Shown here one piece after another: positions 4,568 through 11,299 of a stretch of 23,569 nt of DNA. Both the position numbers and the translations under genes were made by a program. Source of the stretch: a virus; IMG/VR virus record IMGVR_UViG_3300046096_000162, positions 1-23,569 of that record. One strand, 5' to 3'. How positions within the stretch are numbered: position 1 is the first letter of the stretch; the number at the start of each line of letters is the position of its first letter. Under the pieces are notes generated by a model. The model was not told where the DNA came from. It saw only the letters and a list, made by a program, of their open reading frames with translations, and made no database searches.

Positions 4568-4933
4568 ATGTTATCTAAAACCACAAAGAAAACTAAAGAA
4601 GAGATTATTGAGCTTCTAAATGAAAAGGAACTTCAGTTTCAACAATTACTAGCAAGTGTATCTAGTTTTAATCAGTCTAGGTCTACTGTAGCTAAAGAAG
4701 AAGATTACGTTAATCTTGATTTTGCTAAACGTAAAGTCTTTTTTGATATTGAGAAGGAAGCTAACAGGATTAAGTTATTTGGAGATTATGTGGAGAATAT
4801 CCGGATGGTATTAGATCCTACTTCAGAGACTAATGCTCATCATCCTTTTAACCAAGAAGTTGAAGAGTTAGCTAACCAACTTATGACACAGATACTTACT
4901 AAACAGTTGATTTACTTAAGAGATAATAAATAA
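4568..4933 (+). CDS. Helical hypothetical protein (121 aa)
   Basis: Reads MLSKTTKKTKEEIIELLNEK. Residues 8-35 look like a coiled coil, and most of the rest is helical (RKVFFDIEKEANRIKLFGDY, EVEELANQLMTQILTKQLIY). No Cys cluster or catalytic motif is present. It is packed one base from its upstream neighbour and one base from the next small gene. Possibly an oligomeric accessory protein; function unknown. Confidence 0.7.
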   Translation: MLSKTTKKTKEEIIELLNEKELQFQQLLASVSSFNQSRSTVAKEEDYVNLDFAKRKVFFDIEKEANRIKLFGDYVENIRMVLDPTSETNAHHPFNQEVEELANQLMTQILTKQLIYLRDNK

Positions 4934-4934
4934 T

Positions 4935-5027
4935 ATGAAAAAGGGTAAAAAACTTACTTTAGAAGAACAGGTACAAATAGTTCAGTACGTGCAAGCTAAT
5001 CCTAAATCATTTAGAATATACAAATAA
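4935..5027 (+). CDS. Very small protein (30 aa)
   Basis: Reads MKKGKKLTLEEQVQIVQYVQ and ends FRIYK. It has a basic N-terminus and one amphipathic helix. It is supported mainly by tight packing (one base after the previous stop, four bases before the next ATG) and by an ending, TACAAATAA, shared with the 4420-4566 gene. It could be a helix-turn-helix fragment, but that is not demonstrable. Confidence 0.4.
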   Translation: MKKGKKLTLEEQVQIVQYVQANPKSFRIYK

Positions 5028-5031
5028 AATT

Positions 5032-5469
5032 ATGGTTTACAAAGAGTATCCTGGAATTAATAAAACCTATGTTGTCGTACACCAGACAGGTACTGGTCCA
5101 ATGGAAGATCCTTATATCGAAAAAGGACCTATATTCTTTACAAACAGTCTTGCAGTAGCTAATAAAGTAGTTTCTAAAAATAGAAAATACCACAACTCTC
5201 CAGCAGAATTACGCAGTTCTTGGGTACCTAATACGTATGTTATTCATGTAAACACGCTTACTAAAAAAGGTGCGTTTCTGTTAAAGAAGTTTCATGAACT
5301 TATAGAACTCAAACACAAACATGTTGAAGAGAATCCTGATCTATACGATACTTATGAGTTAGATGGTAAAACTCTTTATCTAAAGAAAGATTCTCTTTTT
5401 TCAGAAAGTCTTTTGCACCCAAGACCCTTAGAGTCTTATGAAATGAAGTTTATAAACATGAATGAATAA
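5032..5469 (+). CDS. Hypothetical protein (145 aa)
   Basis: Reads MVYKEYPGINKTYVVVHQTG from ATG 5032. A mixed alpha/beta N-terminal half (TYVVVHQTGTGPMEDPYIEK, GPIFFTNSLAVANKVV) is followed by a helix (LLKKFHELIELKHKHVEENP) and a strand-rich tail (YELDGKTLYLKKDSL). No known active-site motif is seen. It follows a 30-aa gene by four bases and is part of the same rightward operon. Family unknown. Confidence 0.7.
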   Translation: MVYKEYPGINKTYVVVHQTGTGPMEDPYIEKGPIFFTNSLAVANKVVSKNRKYHNSPAELRSSWVPNTYVIHVNTLTKKGAFLLKKFHELIELKHKHVEENPDLYDTYELDGKTLYLKKDSLFSESLLHPRPLESYEMKFINMNE

Positions 5470-5483
5470 TAAATAACACGAAA

Positions 5484-5933
5484 ATGGAAAAATATTACAC
5501 CCCTGAAATAGAAGAATTCTGTGTAGGATTTGAATACGAGTATAAGAACTCTAGTTCAGATACTTTATTTGAATTTGAAAAAGCAATTATAAACTCTAGT
5601 AGTTCTTTTTTGCTAGGTGAACTAGAAAATGAGTCTGAACACTTGTTATCTAATATAGAGTTTGAAATATCACAAGGTTATATAAGAGTTAAGTATTTAG
5701 ACAAAGAAGATATTGAGGAACAGGGGTTCATTTTTAGCTGGGAAGATTATGATAAAGGTGACTTTACACTTACCTACATAAGAACAGAGATTAATAGTCT
5801 ATTAATATTAAAGGATAGTCGAATGTCTAATGGAAAGATATTTGTAGGACAGATTAAAAATAAGTCTGAATTAAAGAAACTTCTAAAACAATTATTTCCA
5901 AATGAGACACATAAAAACACAGAACTGGAATAA
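5484..5933 (+). CDS. Uncharacterised 'YYTPxIEEFxxGFEYE' family protein, intact copy (149 aa)
   Basis: The N-terminus MEKYYTPEIEEFCVGFEYEY and the block RVKYLDKEDIEEQGF (about residues 70-84) match a pattern I recall from many uncharacterised Bacteroidota phage proteins. The C-terminus ends in KNKSELKKLLKQL. A second copy lies 244 bases on (6177-6693) with the same three blocks: KYY, KYLDKEDIE, KNKAELRKLLKQL. The paralogy is therefore direct sequence evidence. The first half has a Ser-rich stretch (NSSSSF). Function unknown; no membrane or catalytic signature. Confidence 0.8.
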   Translation: MEKYYTPEIEEFCVGFEYEYKNSSSDTLFEFEKAIINSSSSFLLGELENESEHLLSNIEFEISQGYIRVKYLDKEDIEEQGFIFSWEDYDKGDFTLTYIRTEINSLLILKDSRMSNGKIFVGQIKNKSELKKLLKQLFPNETHKNTELE

Positions 5934-6042
5934 TCAACAACCTCATCAGAATATCATTATTGGGAAGATGGTTGATACTACTCCTAAATACATTACTAAA
6001 GATGGTTTGTTCTTTTTAAATACTCAAAATAATGGAAAATAA
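5902..6042 (+). CDS. Small hypothetical protein overlapping its neighbours (46 aa)
   Basis: The frame opens at ATG 5902 inside the 3' end of the previous gene and ends with TAA 6040-6042 (MRHIKTQNWNNQQPHQNIII ... NTQNNGK). A later ATG at 5968 would avoid the 32-base overlap and leave 24 residues. The end overlaps the next ATG (6032) by 11 bases. A polar N-terminus is followed by PKYITKDGLFFLN. Function unknown. Confidence 0.45.
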   Translation: MRHIKTQNWNNQQPHQNIIIGKMVDTTPKYITKDGLFFLNTQNNGK

Positions 6043-6187
6043 TAAAGAAGAAAGTCCTAAATGGATTGTTGTAGAAACAAATGGGGTTAAGGTTTATTGG
6101 GACCCTGAAAAGTACAAAGAGTATAAGAAGATTTGTGAAGGGATGGATAAGTTACAAGATAAACTTTGGTATAATAATGGAAAATAA
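6032..6187 (+). CDS. Small hypothetical protein (51 aa)
   Basis: Reads MENNKEESPKWIVVETNGVK, then VYWDPEKYKEYKK and a helical end DKLQDKLWYNNGK. It overlaps both neighbours by 11 bases. The string AATAATGGAAAATAA marks its start (6028-6042) and recurs at its end (6173-6187), so it and the upstream gene both end in NNGK while it and the downstream gene both begin MEN. Function unknown. Confidence 0.55.
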   Translation: MENNKEESPKWIVVETNGVKVYWDPEKYKEYKKICEGMDKLQDKLWYNNGK

Positions 6188-6693
6188 ATATTACCCTGCA
6201 ACACTTGATGATATTATAGATGGTCTGGAGTATGAAGTAAAACATTGGTTTTGTAAAGGTACTAATGGAGAAGAACTTCCTGGATGGAAAAGTGATAACG
6301 AGAAAGAGAAGTATTTTAAATGGATCCCTTTTTCTTTAGATTTGAAGAAGTACAATAGTTTTGTAGATGACAGGACTAGTTATAATCGTTTTTGTTTCCA
6401 AGCTGATTATAGTACAGGATCAAATGCAAGAATTAAGTATTTAGATAAGGAAGACATTGAAAGTTTAGGTTACTCTCTAAGTAAGTAAGGAAGATGGTGA
6501 CTACAAATGGTTTTTAAAAGTTGGAGAGTTCTACAAATATCATATAGTGATATGTCCTATATCTAGTAGAAATCTTGGAGTATACATAAATATGTTTACT
6601 AACCAAGACACAGACCAGACAATTAGGTTCTCAGGATTTGTTAAAAACAAAGCTGAATTACGTAAACTTTTAAAACAATTAAATATATCATGA
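6177..6693 (+). pseudogene. Second 'YYTPxIEEF' family copy, broken by a 4-bp repeat expansion
   Basis: The first part reads MENKYYPATLDDIIDGLEYE and reaches KYLDKEDIESLGYSLSK before a stop at 6486-6488 (103 aa). Downstream, a shifted frame continues EDGDYKWFLKVGEFYKYHIV and ends VKNKAELRKLLKQLNIS with TGA at 6691-6693. That is the C-terminal block of the 5484-5933 paralogue. The break falls in TAAGTAAGTAAG (6478-6489). Removing one TAAG gives an uninterrupted 170-residue protein. It may be a decayed copy, a phase-variable gene, or an assembly or sequencing slip. Its last bases overlap the ATG of the next gene (ATGA). Confidence 0.8.
6478..6489 (+). repeat. Tetranucleotide repeat (TAAG)x3
   Basis: Three perfect TAAG units; the third supplies the TAA stop. 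Loss of one unit restores the frame of 6177-6693. Confidence 0.85.
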
Positions 6694-6872
6694 CACCACA
6701 AGAAGAATTAGATTTCCTAGATAACTTATATGTTGCAAGGAATCCAGCAGAAACACACAGAAATGTAGCTAATAGAATAGCTGAGTTACAATTAACTATT
6801 ATACCACAGGAAACTAAGTACAATGAACAACTCTCAGAAAAAGAAGGATTCTTCTACGATAAACCAGAATGA
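6690..6872 (+). CDS. Small helical protein (60 aa)
   Basis: Reads MTPQEELDFLDNLYVARNPA from ATG 6690, overlapping the preceding frame's TGA (ATGA). It is acidic and predicted helical, with a second helix ETHRNVANRIAELQLTII and a polar tail. No motif recognised. The overlap with the shifted C-terminal part of the preceding gene is a normal stop/start junction. This suggests the preceding gene was recently intact. Confidence 0.6.
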   Translation: MTPQEELDFLDNLYVARNPAETHRNVANRIAELQLTIIPQETKYNEQLSEKEGFFYDKPE

Positions 6873-6975
6873 TAAATCACACATTACAATATTTCAACAT
6901 TGTAATTGTGAAAAGAAGTTAACTAAACATACCTTTGTAGATAATAAACTAATTTGTAACCAGTGTAAAAAATGA
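6823..6975 (+). CDS. Small zinc-ribbon-like protein (50 aa)
   Basis: The frame opens at ATG 6823 inside the previous gene and runs to TGA 6973-6975 (MNNSQKKKDSSTINQNDKSH). The C-terminal half has HCNC (about residues 26-29) and CNQC (45-48) separated by 15 residues. This is the CxC...CxxC spacing of a short zinc ribbon with a beta hairpin (FVDNKLICNQC) before the second pair. The Lys/Ser-rich N-terminus looks disordered. Its stop overlaps the next ATG. It was missed by a size cutoff but is well supported by the Cys pattern. Confidence 0.55.
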   Translation: MNNSQKKKDSSTINQNDKSHITIFQHCNCEKKLTKHTFVDNKLICNQCKK

Positions 6976-7118
6976 AAGGACTCATAGATCAAATAGAGGA
7001 ATCTAAAAATAAAAAAGAATTTCCTCCACATTTAAAGCTTACAGTAGAAAAACTTAGAAAAATAGTAGCTGATAAATTTCAAAACCCAAATAATCATGAA
7101 ACCGGAAACAAAGTATAA
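6972..7118 (+). CDS. Small charged protein (48 aa)
   Basis: Reads MKGLIDQIEESKNKKEFPPH from ATG 6972 (ATGA overlap with the upstream stop). A central helix, LKLTVEKLRKIVADKF, precedes an Asn-rich end that overlaps the next gene by 23 bases. No motif recognised. Confidence 0.5.
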   Translation: MKGLIDQIEESKNKKEFPPHLKLTVEKLRKIVADKFQNPNNHETGNKV

Positions 7119-7290
7119 AATGATAATGACACTACCGTTCCTAATAATGTTATGGTTATTTGTAATAGCTTGTATAGCTGGAGAGTATTTCTATCAACAT
7201 GAATCTGTTAAAGGACAGATTGTGGTGTGGGGTACATTTGTAAGTATTGTAGTTGGGTTTTTGGTTTACATTAGAGTTAAAAACAAATGA
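7096..7290 (+). CDS. Two-transmembrane-helix protein (64 aa), holin-like in shape
   Basis: Two hydrophobic helices at about residues 9-29 and 41-59 are joined by a polar turn (YFYQHESVKG). The N-terminus is charged (MKPETKYK) and the C-terminus basic (RVKNK). The topology and size match small phage membrane proteins, including class II holins. No endolysin is visible next to it, and the following gene is a larger membrane protein. A holin role is therefore only a possibility. Confidence 0.65.
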   Translation: MKPETKYKMIMTLPFLIMLWLFVIACIAGEYFYQHESVKGQIVVWGTFVSIVVGFLVYIRVKNK

Positions 7291-7757
7291 TAAACTTCCT
7301 TCTATATACAATGTTAGTGTTAGCTACCGCAGTAGCTAATGCTTTCATAGATAATTATTTAATAAAGAAGAAATGGGGTAAGGTTAAAAATCTTAATCAT
7401 ACTTCACGTACAGTTATTAGATTCTGCATATTTACTTTAGGTGGTTACTTCTTATATGGAGAGGAGGTACATGTACAAGAATATATGTGGCAAATGTTGC
7501 TAGAGTTTTTTAAACCTTTTCTCATAGTTCTTTATAGTTTCTTCTTGTTTAATATTGTATTTGATTTATTGTTAAATAAACTTAGAAGTCTTCCTTGGTA
7601 CTATGATGGTAAAGATGCTTACTTTGACCAGTTATCAAGTCATTACAACAGGACTTTATCTAAGGAATCTCATACTACTGAACTTGTAGCATACATTGAA
7701 TTAGGTGCCAAATTAATCATTACTTTAATTCTAGCAGTATGGATATTGTCAATATAG
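7287..7757 (+). CDS. Polytopic membrane protein (156 aa)
   Basis: Starts MINFLLYTMLVLATAVANAF, overlapping the upstream stop by four bases. Likely membrane segments lie at about residues 2-20, 43-58, 70-95 and 137-156. A basic loop (IKKKWGKVKN) and a soluble loop around YYDGKDAYFDQLSSHYNRTL fall between them. It is not a family I recognise. Pairing with the two-helix protein directly upstream suggests a joint role at the inner membrane (lysis, exclusion or host takeover); this is inference from context. Confidence 0.7.
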   Translation: MINFLLYTMLVLATAVANAFIDNYLIKKKWGKVKNLNHTSRTVIRFCIFTLGGYFLYGEEVHVQEYMWQMLLEFFKPFLIVLYSFFLFNIVFDLLLNKLRSLPWYYDGKDAYFDQLSSHYNRTLSKESHTTELVAYIELGAKLIITLILAVWILSI

Positions 7758-7969
7758 CTAGAGGGATTTTAAATGCTACTAGAGCTGAGTTCGGTGTAGC
7801 AGATCCTAAAGTAGAAGAAAAAGCTTTTGGGAGATATTGTACTTGTGTACAATGTCCTACTATATCAGAAGATCAGAATTGGTGTGATAAAGATAAAGGT
7901 GGATGTGGGTGTAAATTGGGGTGGCTTCTTAGAAGTAATAAGAAATGTGTTAAAGGACATTGGTCATGA
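7739..7969 (+). CDS. Cys-rich zinc-binding-like protein (76 aa)
   Basis: Starts at ATG 7739 within the end of the membrane protein gene (19-base overlap). Seven cysteines occur at about residues 34, 36, 39, 49, 56, 58 and 70, in the order CxCxxCP ... C ... CGCKL ... KCVKGHW. The pattern 'CP ... C ... CGC.l ... C..G.W' recurs in small proteins of Bacteroidota phages and probably binds zinc. The N-terminal 30 residues form a helix. The role is not known; protein or nucleic-acid contact is the usual use of such ribbons. Confidence 0.65.
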   Translation: MDIVNIARGILNATRAEFGVADPKVEEKAFGRYCTCVQCPTISEDQNWCDKDKGGCGCKLGWLLRSNKKCVKGHWS

Positions 7970-8106
7970 AAAAGAAGATAAAAAAAGAAGACTTTAACGT
8001 AACTATAAAATACCATCCTTTAGTGGATGTACCTTCACCGCCTAATACTGTAAGTTTTAAATGGATTTATGTAGACTTTAGTAATGGAAAAGAGAGAGTA
8101 TTGTAA
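7966..8106 (+). CDS. Small hypothetical protein (46 aa)
   Basis: ATG 7966 overlaps the preceding TGA (ATGA); stop TAA 8104-8106. The basic start MKKKIKKEDFNVTIKY leads to a Pro-rich turn (VDVPSPPN) and a strand (TVSFKWIYVDF). Its end overlaps the next gene by 23 bases. No family recognised. Confidence 0.5.
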   Translation: MKKKIKKEDFNVTIKYHPLVDVPSPPNTVSFKWIYVDFSNGKERVL

Positions 8107-8311
8107 CGAAAAATGTATTAAGGAAACATCTGATGAGTTGATGATTCCCAGCATGTTAGTAAAGAAGATTGAAAAACATTGGCAATTGTTCACTAAAAAG
8201 AAAATAGAAAGTGGTACATTTGAAAATATTAGAATCCCTTATCTTGTTAAGTTTGAATTTGTAGAAGCTAAAGCAAGGTGGATGGAGATTAATAAATCAT
8301 TAAAACAATAA
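8084..8311 (+). CDS. Hypothetical protein with an HU-like 'SGTFENIRIPYLVKF' hairpin (75 aa)
   Basis: An N-terminal Cys pair (CNEKC) and helices (MLVKKIEKHWQLFTKKKIES) lead into GTFENIRIPYLVKFEFVEAK. The order of helix, Gly, strand IRIP, turn, strand F resembles the base of HU/IHF proteins (G..VRLPGFGTF). The long DNA-grasping arm and its Pro are not seen, so it may be a shortened relative or a look-alike. It is the last gene before the GroES-like gene. Moderately sure it is a gene, unsure of the fold. Confidence 0.6.
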   Translation: MEKREYCNEKCIKETSDELMIPSMLVKKIEKHWQLFTKKKIESGTFENIRIPYLVKFEFVEAKARWMEINKSLKQ

Positions 8312-8332
8312 TCACACTTAAATAAATCAACA

Positions 8333-8611
8333 ATGAAACCTACACAAAATTACGTGGTACTAGAAATGCCAAGATTTGAAGAGAAGACTAAATCTGGTGT
8401 ACTAAAAGGAGAAGAAGCTATTAAAGAGGAGATGAAGATCCTTGATAAACTAAAACTTAAAGTATTAGCTGTAGGTCCTAGTTGTGTTTCAGTTTCAGTA
8501 GGAGATAAGATAGCTATTGAGAGACATGCTTTTACAATGTGTACCGATGTAGATTTTGAAGGTCTACCTTCTATGTGTCTTAGAGAGACTTCTATAATCG
8601 GTGTTTATTAA
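8333..8611 (+). CDS. GroES-like co-chaperonin (92 aa)
   Basis: Reads MKPTQNYVVLEMPRFEEKTK, followed by SGVLKGEEAIKEE (the mobile-loop position), VLAVGPSCVSVSVGDKIAI and a C-terminal ETSIIGVY. This matches the cpn10 order: KP..drVlv, TksGGI.l loop, kVlAVG, VkvGDkv, esdIlav. At 92 residues it is close to the usual 95-100. Such phage proteins cap host GroEL and help fold capsid protein, as gp31 does for T4. It lies just before the terminase genes, which fits a role in head assembly. The leader carries AATAATCACACT, a string also found before the scaffold-like gene and the 16548 gene. Confidence 0.75.
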   Translation: MKPTQNYVVLEMPRFEEKTKSGVLKGEEAIKEEMKILDKLKLKVLAVGPSCVSVSVGDKIAIERHAFTMCTDVDFEGLPSMCLRETSIIGVY

Positions 8612-8616
8612 TACTT

Positions 8617-9168
8617 ATGGAGTTATTCAAGTTAAATGAAGATTTCTTAGTAGATATAAATAAAGAATGGATTCAGTTACATGAAGCATTCAAAAAGATC
8701 TACTTAAGAGATAAAGGTAATAACTCCAATCACTATAAAGGTAGGTTTAAGTTTCAAGCTCAAAAGGAGTTTACTTACATCTACCTTTTATGTGATTATA
8801 GATCTAATTTGGCACAGTATTCTGAAGAAGAGAGAGAAGAACAATCTCGTAAAGATGCTGGGTTAGATGTTGGGTGGAAACCTGATAAGGAGATTAAAGA
8901 TGCTATTGAGAGGTATCGAGAACTTCAACAAACTAGACCCCTTAAACTTCTCCAAGCTGCTCATAAAAAGATAGACAACATGATCCGTTTATTAAATGAA
9001 GAACAGGATGAAATGGCTATTGAGGATATTACTAATAACATCAAAGCTATGAAAGATATAGCAGGTCTTCTCAAAACTATTGGAGAACTTGAGAATATGA
9101 CTAAGAAGGAGCTGAGTGAGACAGGTAATGGTAGAGGGAATGTTGAATTAGGAGAGAATGAATTATGA
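8617..9168 (+). CDS. Candidate terminase small subunit (183 aa)
   Basis: It lies directly before the large terminase, overlapping its ATG by four bases (ATGA). The protein is helical and charged (MELFKLNEDFLVDINKEWIQ), with a basic patch around YKGRFKFQAQKEF and an acidic, likely coiled C-terminal half. The position and charge fit the packaging recognition subunit that binds phage DNA and feeds the large terminase. There is no clear helix-turn-helix sequence motif, so the assignment rests on context. Confidence 0.45.
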   Translation: MELFKLNEDFLVDINKEWIQLHEAFKKIYLRDKGNNSNHYKGRFKFQAQKEFTYIYLLCDYRSNLAQYSEEEREEQSRKDAGLDVGWKPDKEIKDAIERYRELQQTRPLKLLQAAHKKIDNMIRLLNEEQDEMAIEDITNNIKAMKDIAGLLKTIGELENMTKKELSETGNGRGNVELGENEL

Positions 9169-11270
9169 TCTCAATAAATATAAAGGAGTTTTCTAAAACT
9201 GCTGACTTCTTCTTAAAACATGGGAGGTATACCAAAGCTCCCATTAAGTCTAAGGATTGGTATGAATTCTGGAGAGAGGAAACTAAAAGATGTGAGGAAG
9301 GTTATCAAGTAGGAGATGTTAAGGTTACTGGGGAACATTACTTCTTTATGAACTTCACTCCTATGAAAGTTACTCCCCCTGGAGTAGATCACACTAAAAA
9401 AGGAGTTAATAAAGTACTTCAGTTTCCTAGATTTAACCTACTTGATTATAACTGGTTCTGGTCTAAGAATATAGCTAGATGGGGAACTACCGAAGAACAT
9501 CTTAAATCACTTGATTTATTCTGGAGACCTAATCTTTTAGATGCTATAGCTGGGGGAAAACATCTTATCTGTGCTAAAACTCGTGGATGTGGGTTTTCTT
9601 ATAAAGCTGCTGCACATGGTGTCTATAACTACAACTTTATTAGGAAGAGTAAGTCATTCTACTTTGCATCCAAAGATCCTTATTTATGGGGAGCTGATGG
9701 AATTATGCTTAAGTGTTGGGATGATCTTGAATGGTTAAATGGTAATACAGATAACTGGTGGAGGAAGAACCGGATGGAGATTGATAACTCCAGTGAAAAG
9801 AAAGCCTCTGTCAAAATAAAGACTCCTCAAGGTGTAGAAGTAAAGGGTTACCAATCTATGATTGGTGGGGTTATTGTAGATGACCCACAAAAGGTTAGGG
9901 GTGCTAGGGGAGAGCTTCTAATCTTTGAAGAAGGTGGCTCTTTTAGAAATCTTAGTAAAGCTATAGCTGCTGCAAAACCCTTAGTTGAAGACGATACTGT
10001 AGTAACTGGTCAAATTATTGTCTTCGGTACGGGAGGACAAGCTGGCGAGGACATTCAGGGACTTGAAGATCTCTTCTATTCTCCTGAGTCTAACAACTTT
10101 ATGAGGTTTGATAATATCTGGGACCCGGATGATATTGAAGAGTTTGGATTCTTTGTCCCTTGTACTGCTTACTCTCCTAAGTTTACAGATGAGTTTGGTA
10201 GCCCTATGTGGACTGAAAGTAAAAAAGAATGGGAGGAAAAAAGAGAACTTACTAAAAAATCAAAAGGTGCCAATGCACTTAGGGACTATGACCTCTTAAT
10301 TGCGGAACGTCCTTTTAATCCTTCTGAATCTTTTAAGCGTGTACACAATAATATCTTTAAGAACGCTCTCTACTTTATAAATGAACAGATAAAGAATATC
10401 CAGCATAATAAAGAAGTACAAAGGAATATCCAGAATGGTTCTTTAATGAAAACTAATGATGGGTATGAGTTTTTACTTAGGACTGACGTAGTACCTATAG
10501 ATCATTATCCGCATAAAAACAACGAGGATCTTGATGGATGCTTTACTATTTACGAAATTCCTCAAAAGAATCATCTTGGTGAGATACCACAGTTTTTATA
10601 TTACACTGTAGTGGACCCTTTTGCTATTGACGATGCTATTGACAGGACATCACTTGGAGTATGTTATGTAATTAAACAACCTTCTTTTGATTATGGAGAT
10701 GGTAATAAGATTGTAGCTAAGTATGTAGGTAGACCTAACTTTGTACAGAAGTTTTATGAGAAGGTACTTTATCTTACTGAATATTATAGAGCTACATGTC
10801 AGTCTGAGATAGCCGGTGGTGGACAAGGACTCTTAGACTATTTCAAATCCAGAAATAAGTTACATCTGTGTGAATATGAACCTGACCATATTCTACATGG
10901 TAAGGAGATGGATAAGAATACTAGGAACAGATCTTTCTTTATGCGTATGCCTGAAGAGATTAAGAAGATAGGTTTATTGTATTTAGCTGAGTGGTTATGT
11001 CAGGAAAGAGGTACTACAGGAGATGGGAGAGCTATTCTTAATGTACATAAGATTTATGATTTAGGTTTATTGCAAGAGTTAGCTAAGTTTAATCCTGATC
11101 CTAAGAAAAATTATGATCGAATATCCTCGATGTTACTTGCCATGTATATGTTTAAGGAGAAAGAACACCTAACACTTAAGGAAACGAAGAAGTCTAAATC
11201 TGATTTCTTTTCTCGAAATCTCTTTTCTAATAATCCAGGGAGACACTCTGCTCACACATTACTAATTTAA
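9165..11270 (+). CDS. terL: Terminase large subunit (701 aa)
   Basis: ATPase part: ICAKTRGCGFSYKAAA at about residues 135-150 is the modified Walker A of large terminases, LLIFEEGGSF (251-260) the Walker B with catalytic Glu, and IIVFGTGGQ (284-292) the coupling motif. Nuclease part: TVVDPFAIDD (481-490) supplies the first catalytic Asp pair of the RNase H-like fold, with EIAGGGQGLLDYF next. It pumps DNA into the prohead and cuts it. The length of about 700 residues suits crAss-like phages. It overlaps the candidate small subunit by four bases and is followed by a promoter and the portal gene. Confidence 0.92.
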   Translation: MISINIKEFSKTADFFLKHGRYTKAPIKSKDWYEFWREETKRCEEGYQVGDVKVTGEHYFFMNFTPMKVTPPGVDHTKKGVNKVLQFPRFNLLDYNWFWSKNIARWGTTEEHLKSLDLFWRPNLLDAIAGGKHLICAKTRGCGFSYKAAAHGVYNYNFIRKSKSFYFASKDPYLWGADGIMLKCWDDLEWLNGNTDNWWRKNRMEIDNSSEKKASVKIKTPQGVEVKGYQSMIGGVIVDDPQKVRGARGELLIFEEGGSFRNLSKAIAAAKPLVEDDTVVTGQIIVFGTGGQAGEDIQGLEDLFYSPESNNFMRFDNIWDPDDIEEFGFFVPCTAYSPKFTDEFGSPMWTESKKEWEEKRELTKKSKGANALRDYDLLIAERPFNPSESFKRVHNNIFKNALYFINEQIKNIQHNKEVQRNIQNGSLMKTNDGYEFLLRTDVVPIDHYPHKNNEDLDGCFTIYEIPQKNHLGEIPQFLYYTVVDPFAIDDAIDRTSLGVCYVIKQPSFDYGDGNKIVAKYVGRPNFVQKFYEKVLYLTEYYRATCQSEIAGGGQGLLDYFKSRNKLHLCEYEPDHILHGKEMDKNTRNRSFFMRMPEEIKKIGLLYLAEWLCQERGTTGDGRAILNVHKIYDLGLLQELAKFNPDPKKNYDRISSMLLAMYMFKEKEHLTLKETKKSKSDFFSRNLFSNNPGRHSAHTLLI

Positions 11271-11275
11271 TTTCT

Positions 11276-11283
11276 TACTTTTG
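11276..11283 (+). promoter_or_regulatory. -7 promoter box before the portal gene
   Basis: TACTTTTG is a perfect TAnnTTTG match, 5 bases after the terminase stop and 16 bases before the portal ATG at 11300. It would give the head genes a transcript separate from packaging genes. Confidence 0.6.
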
Positions 11284-11299
11284 TCTAAAATAAACAGTA

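Noticed and set aside
10108-10299. Second plus-strand frame inside the terminase gene
   Set aside because: Overlaps TerL in another frame; composition is that of a chance shadow. The same applies to 11802-12026 in the portal gene and 17023-17241.
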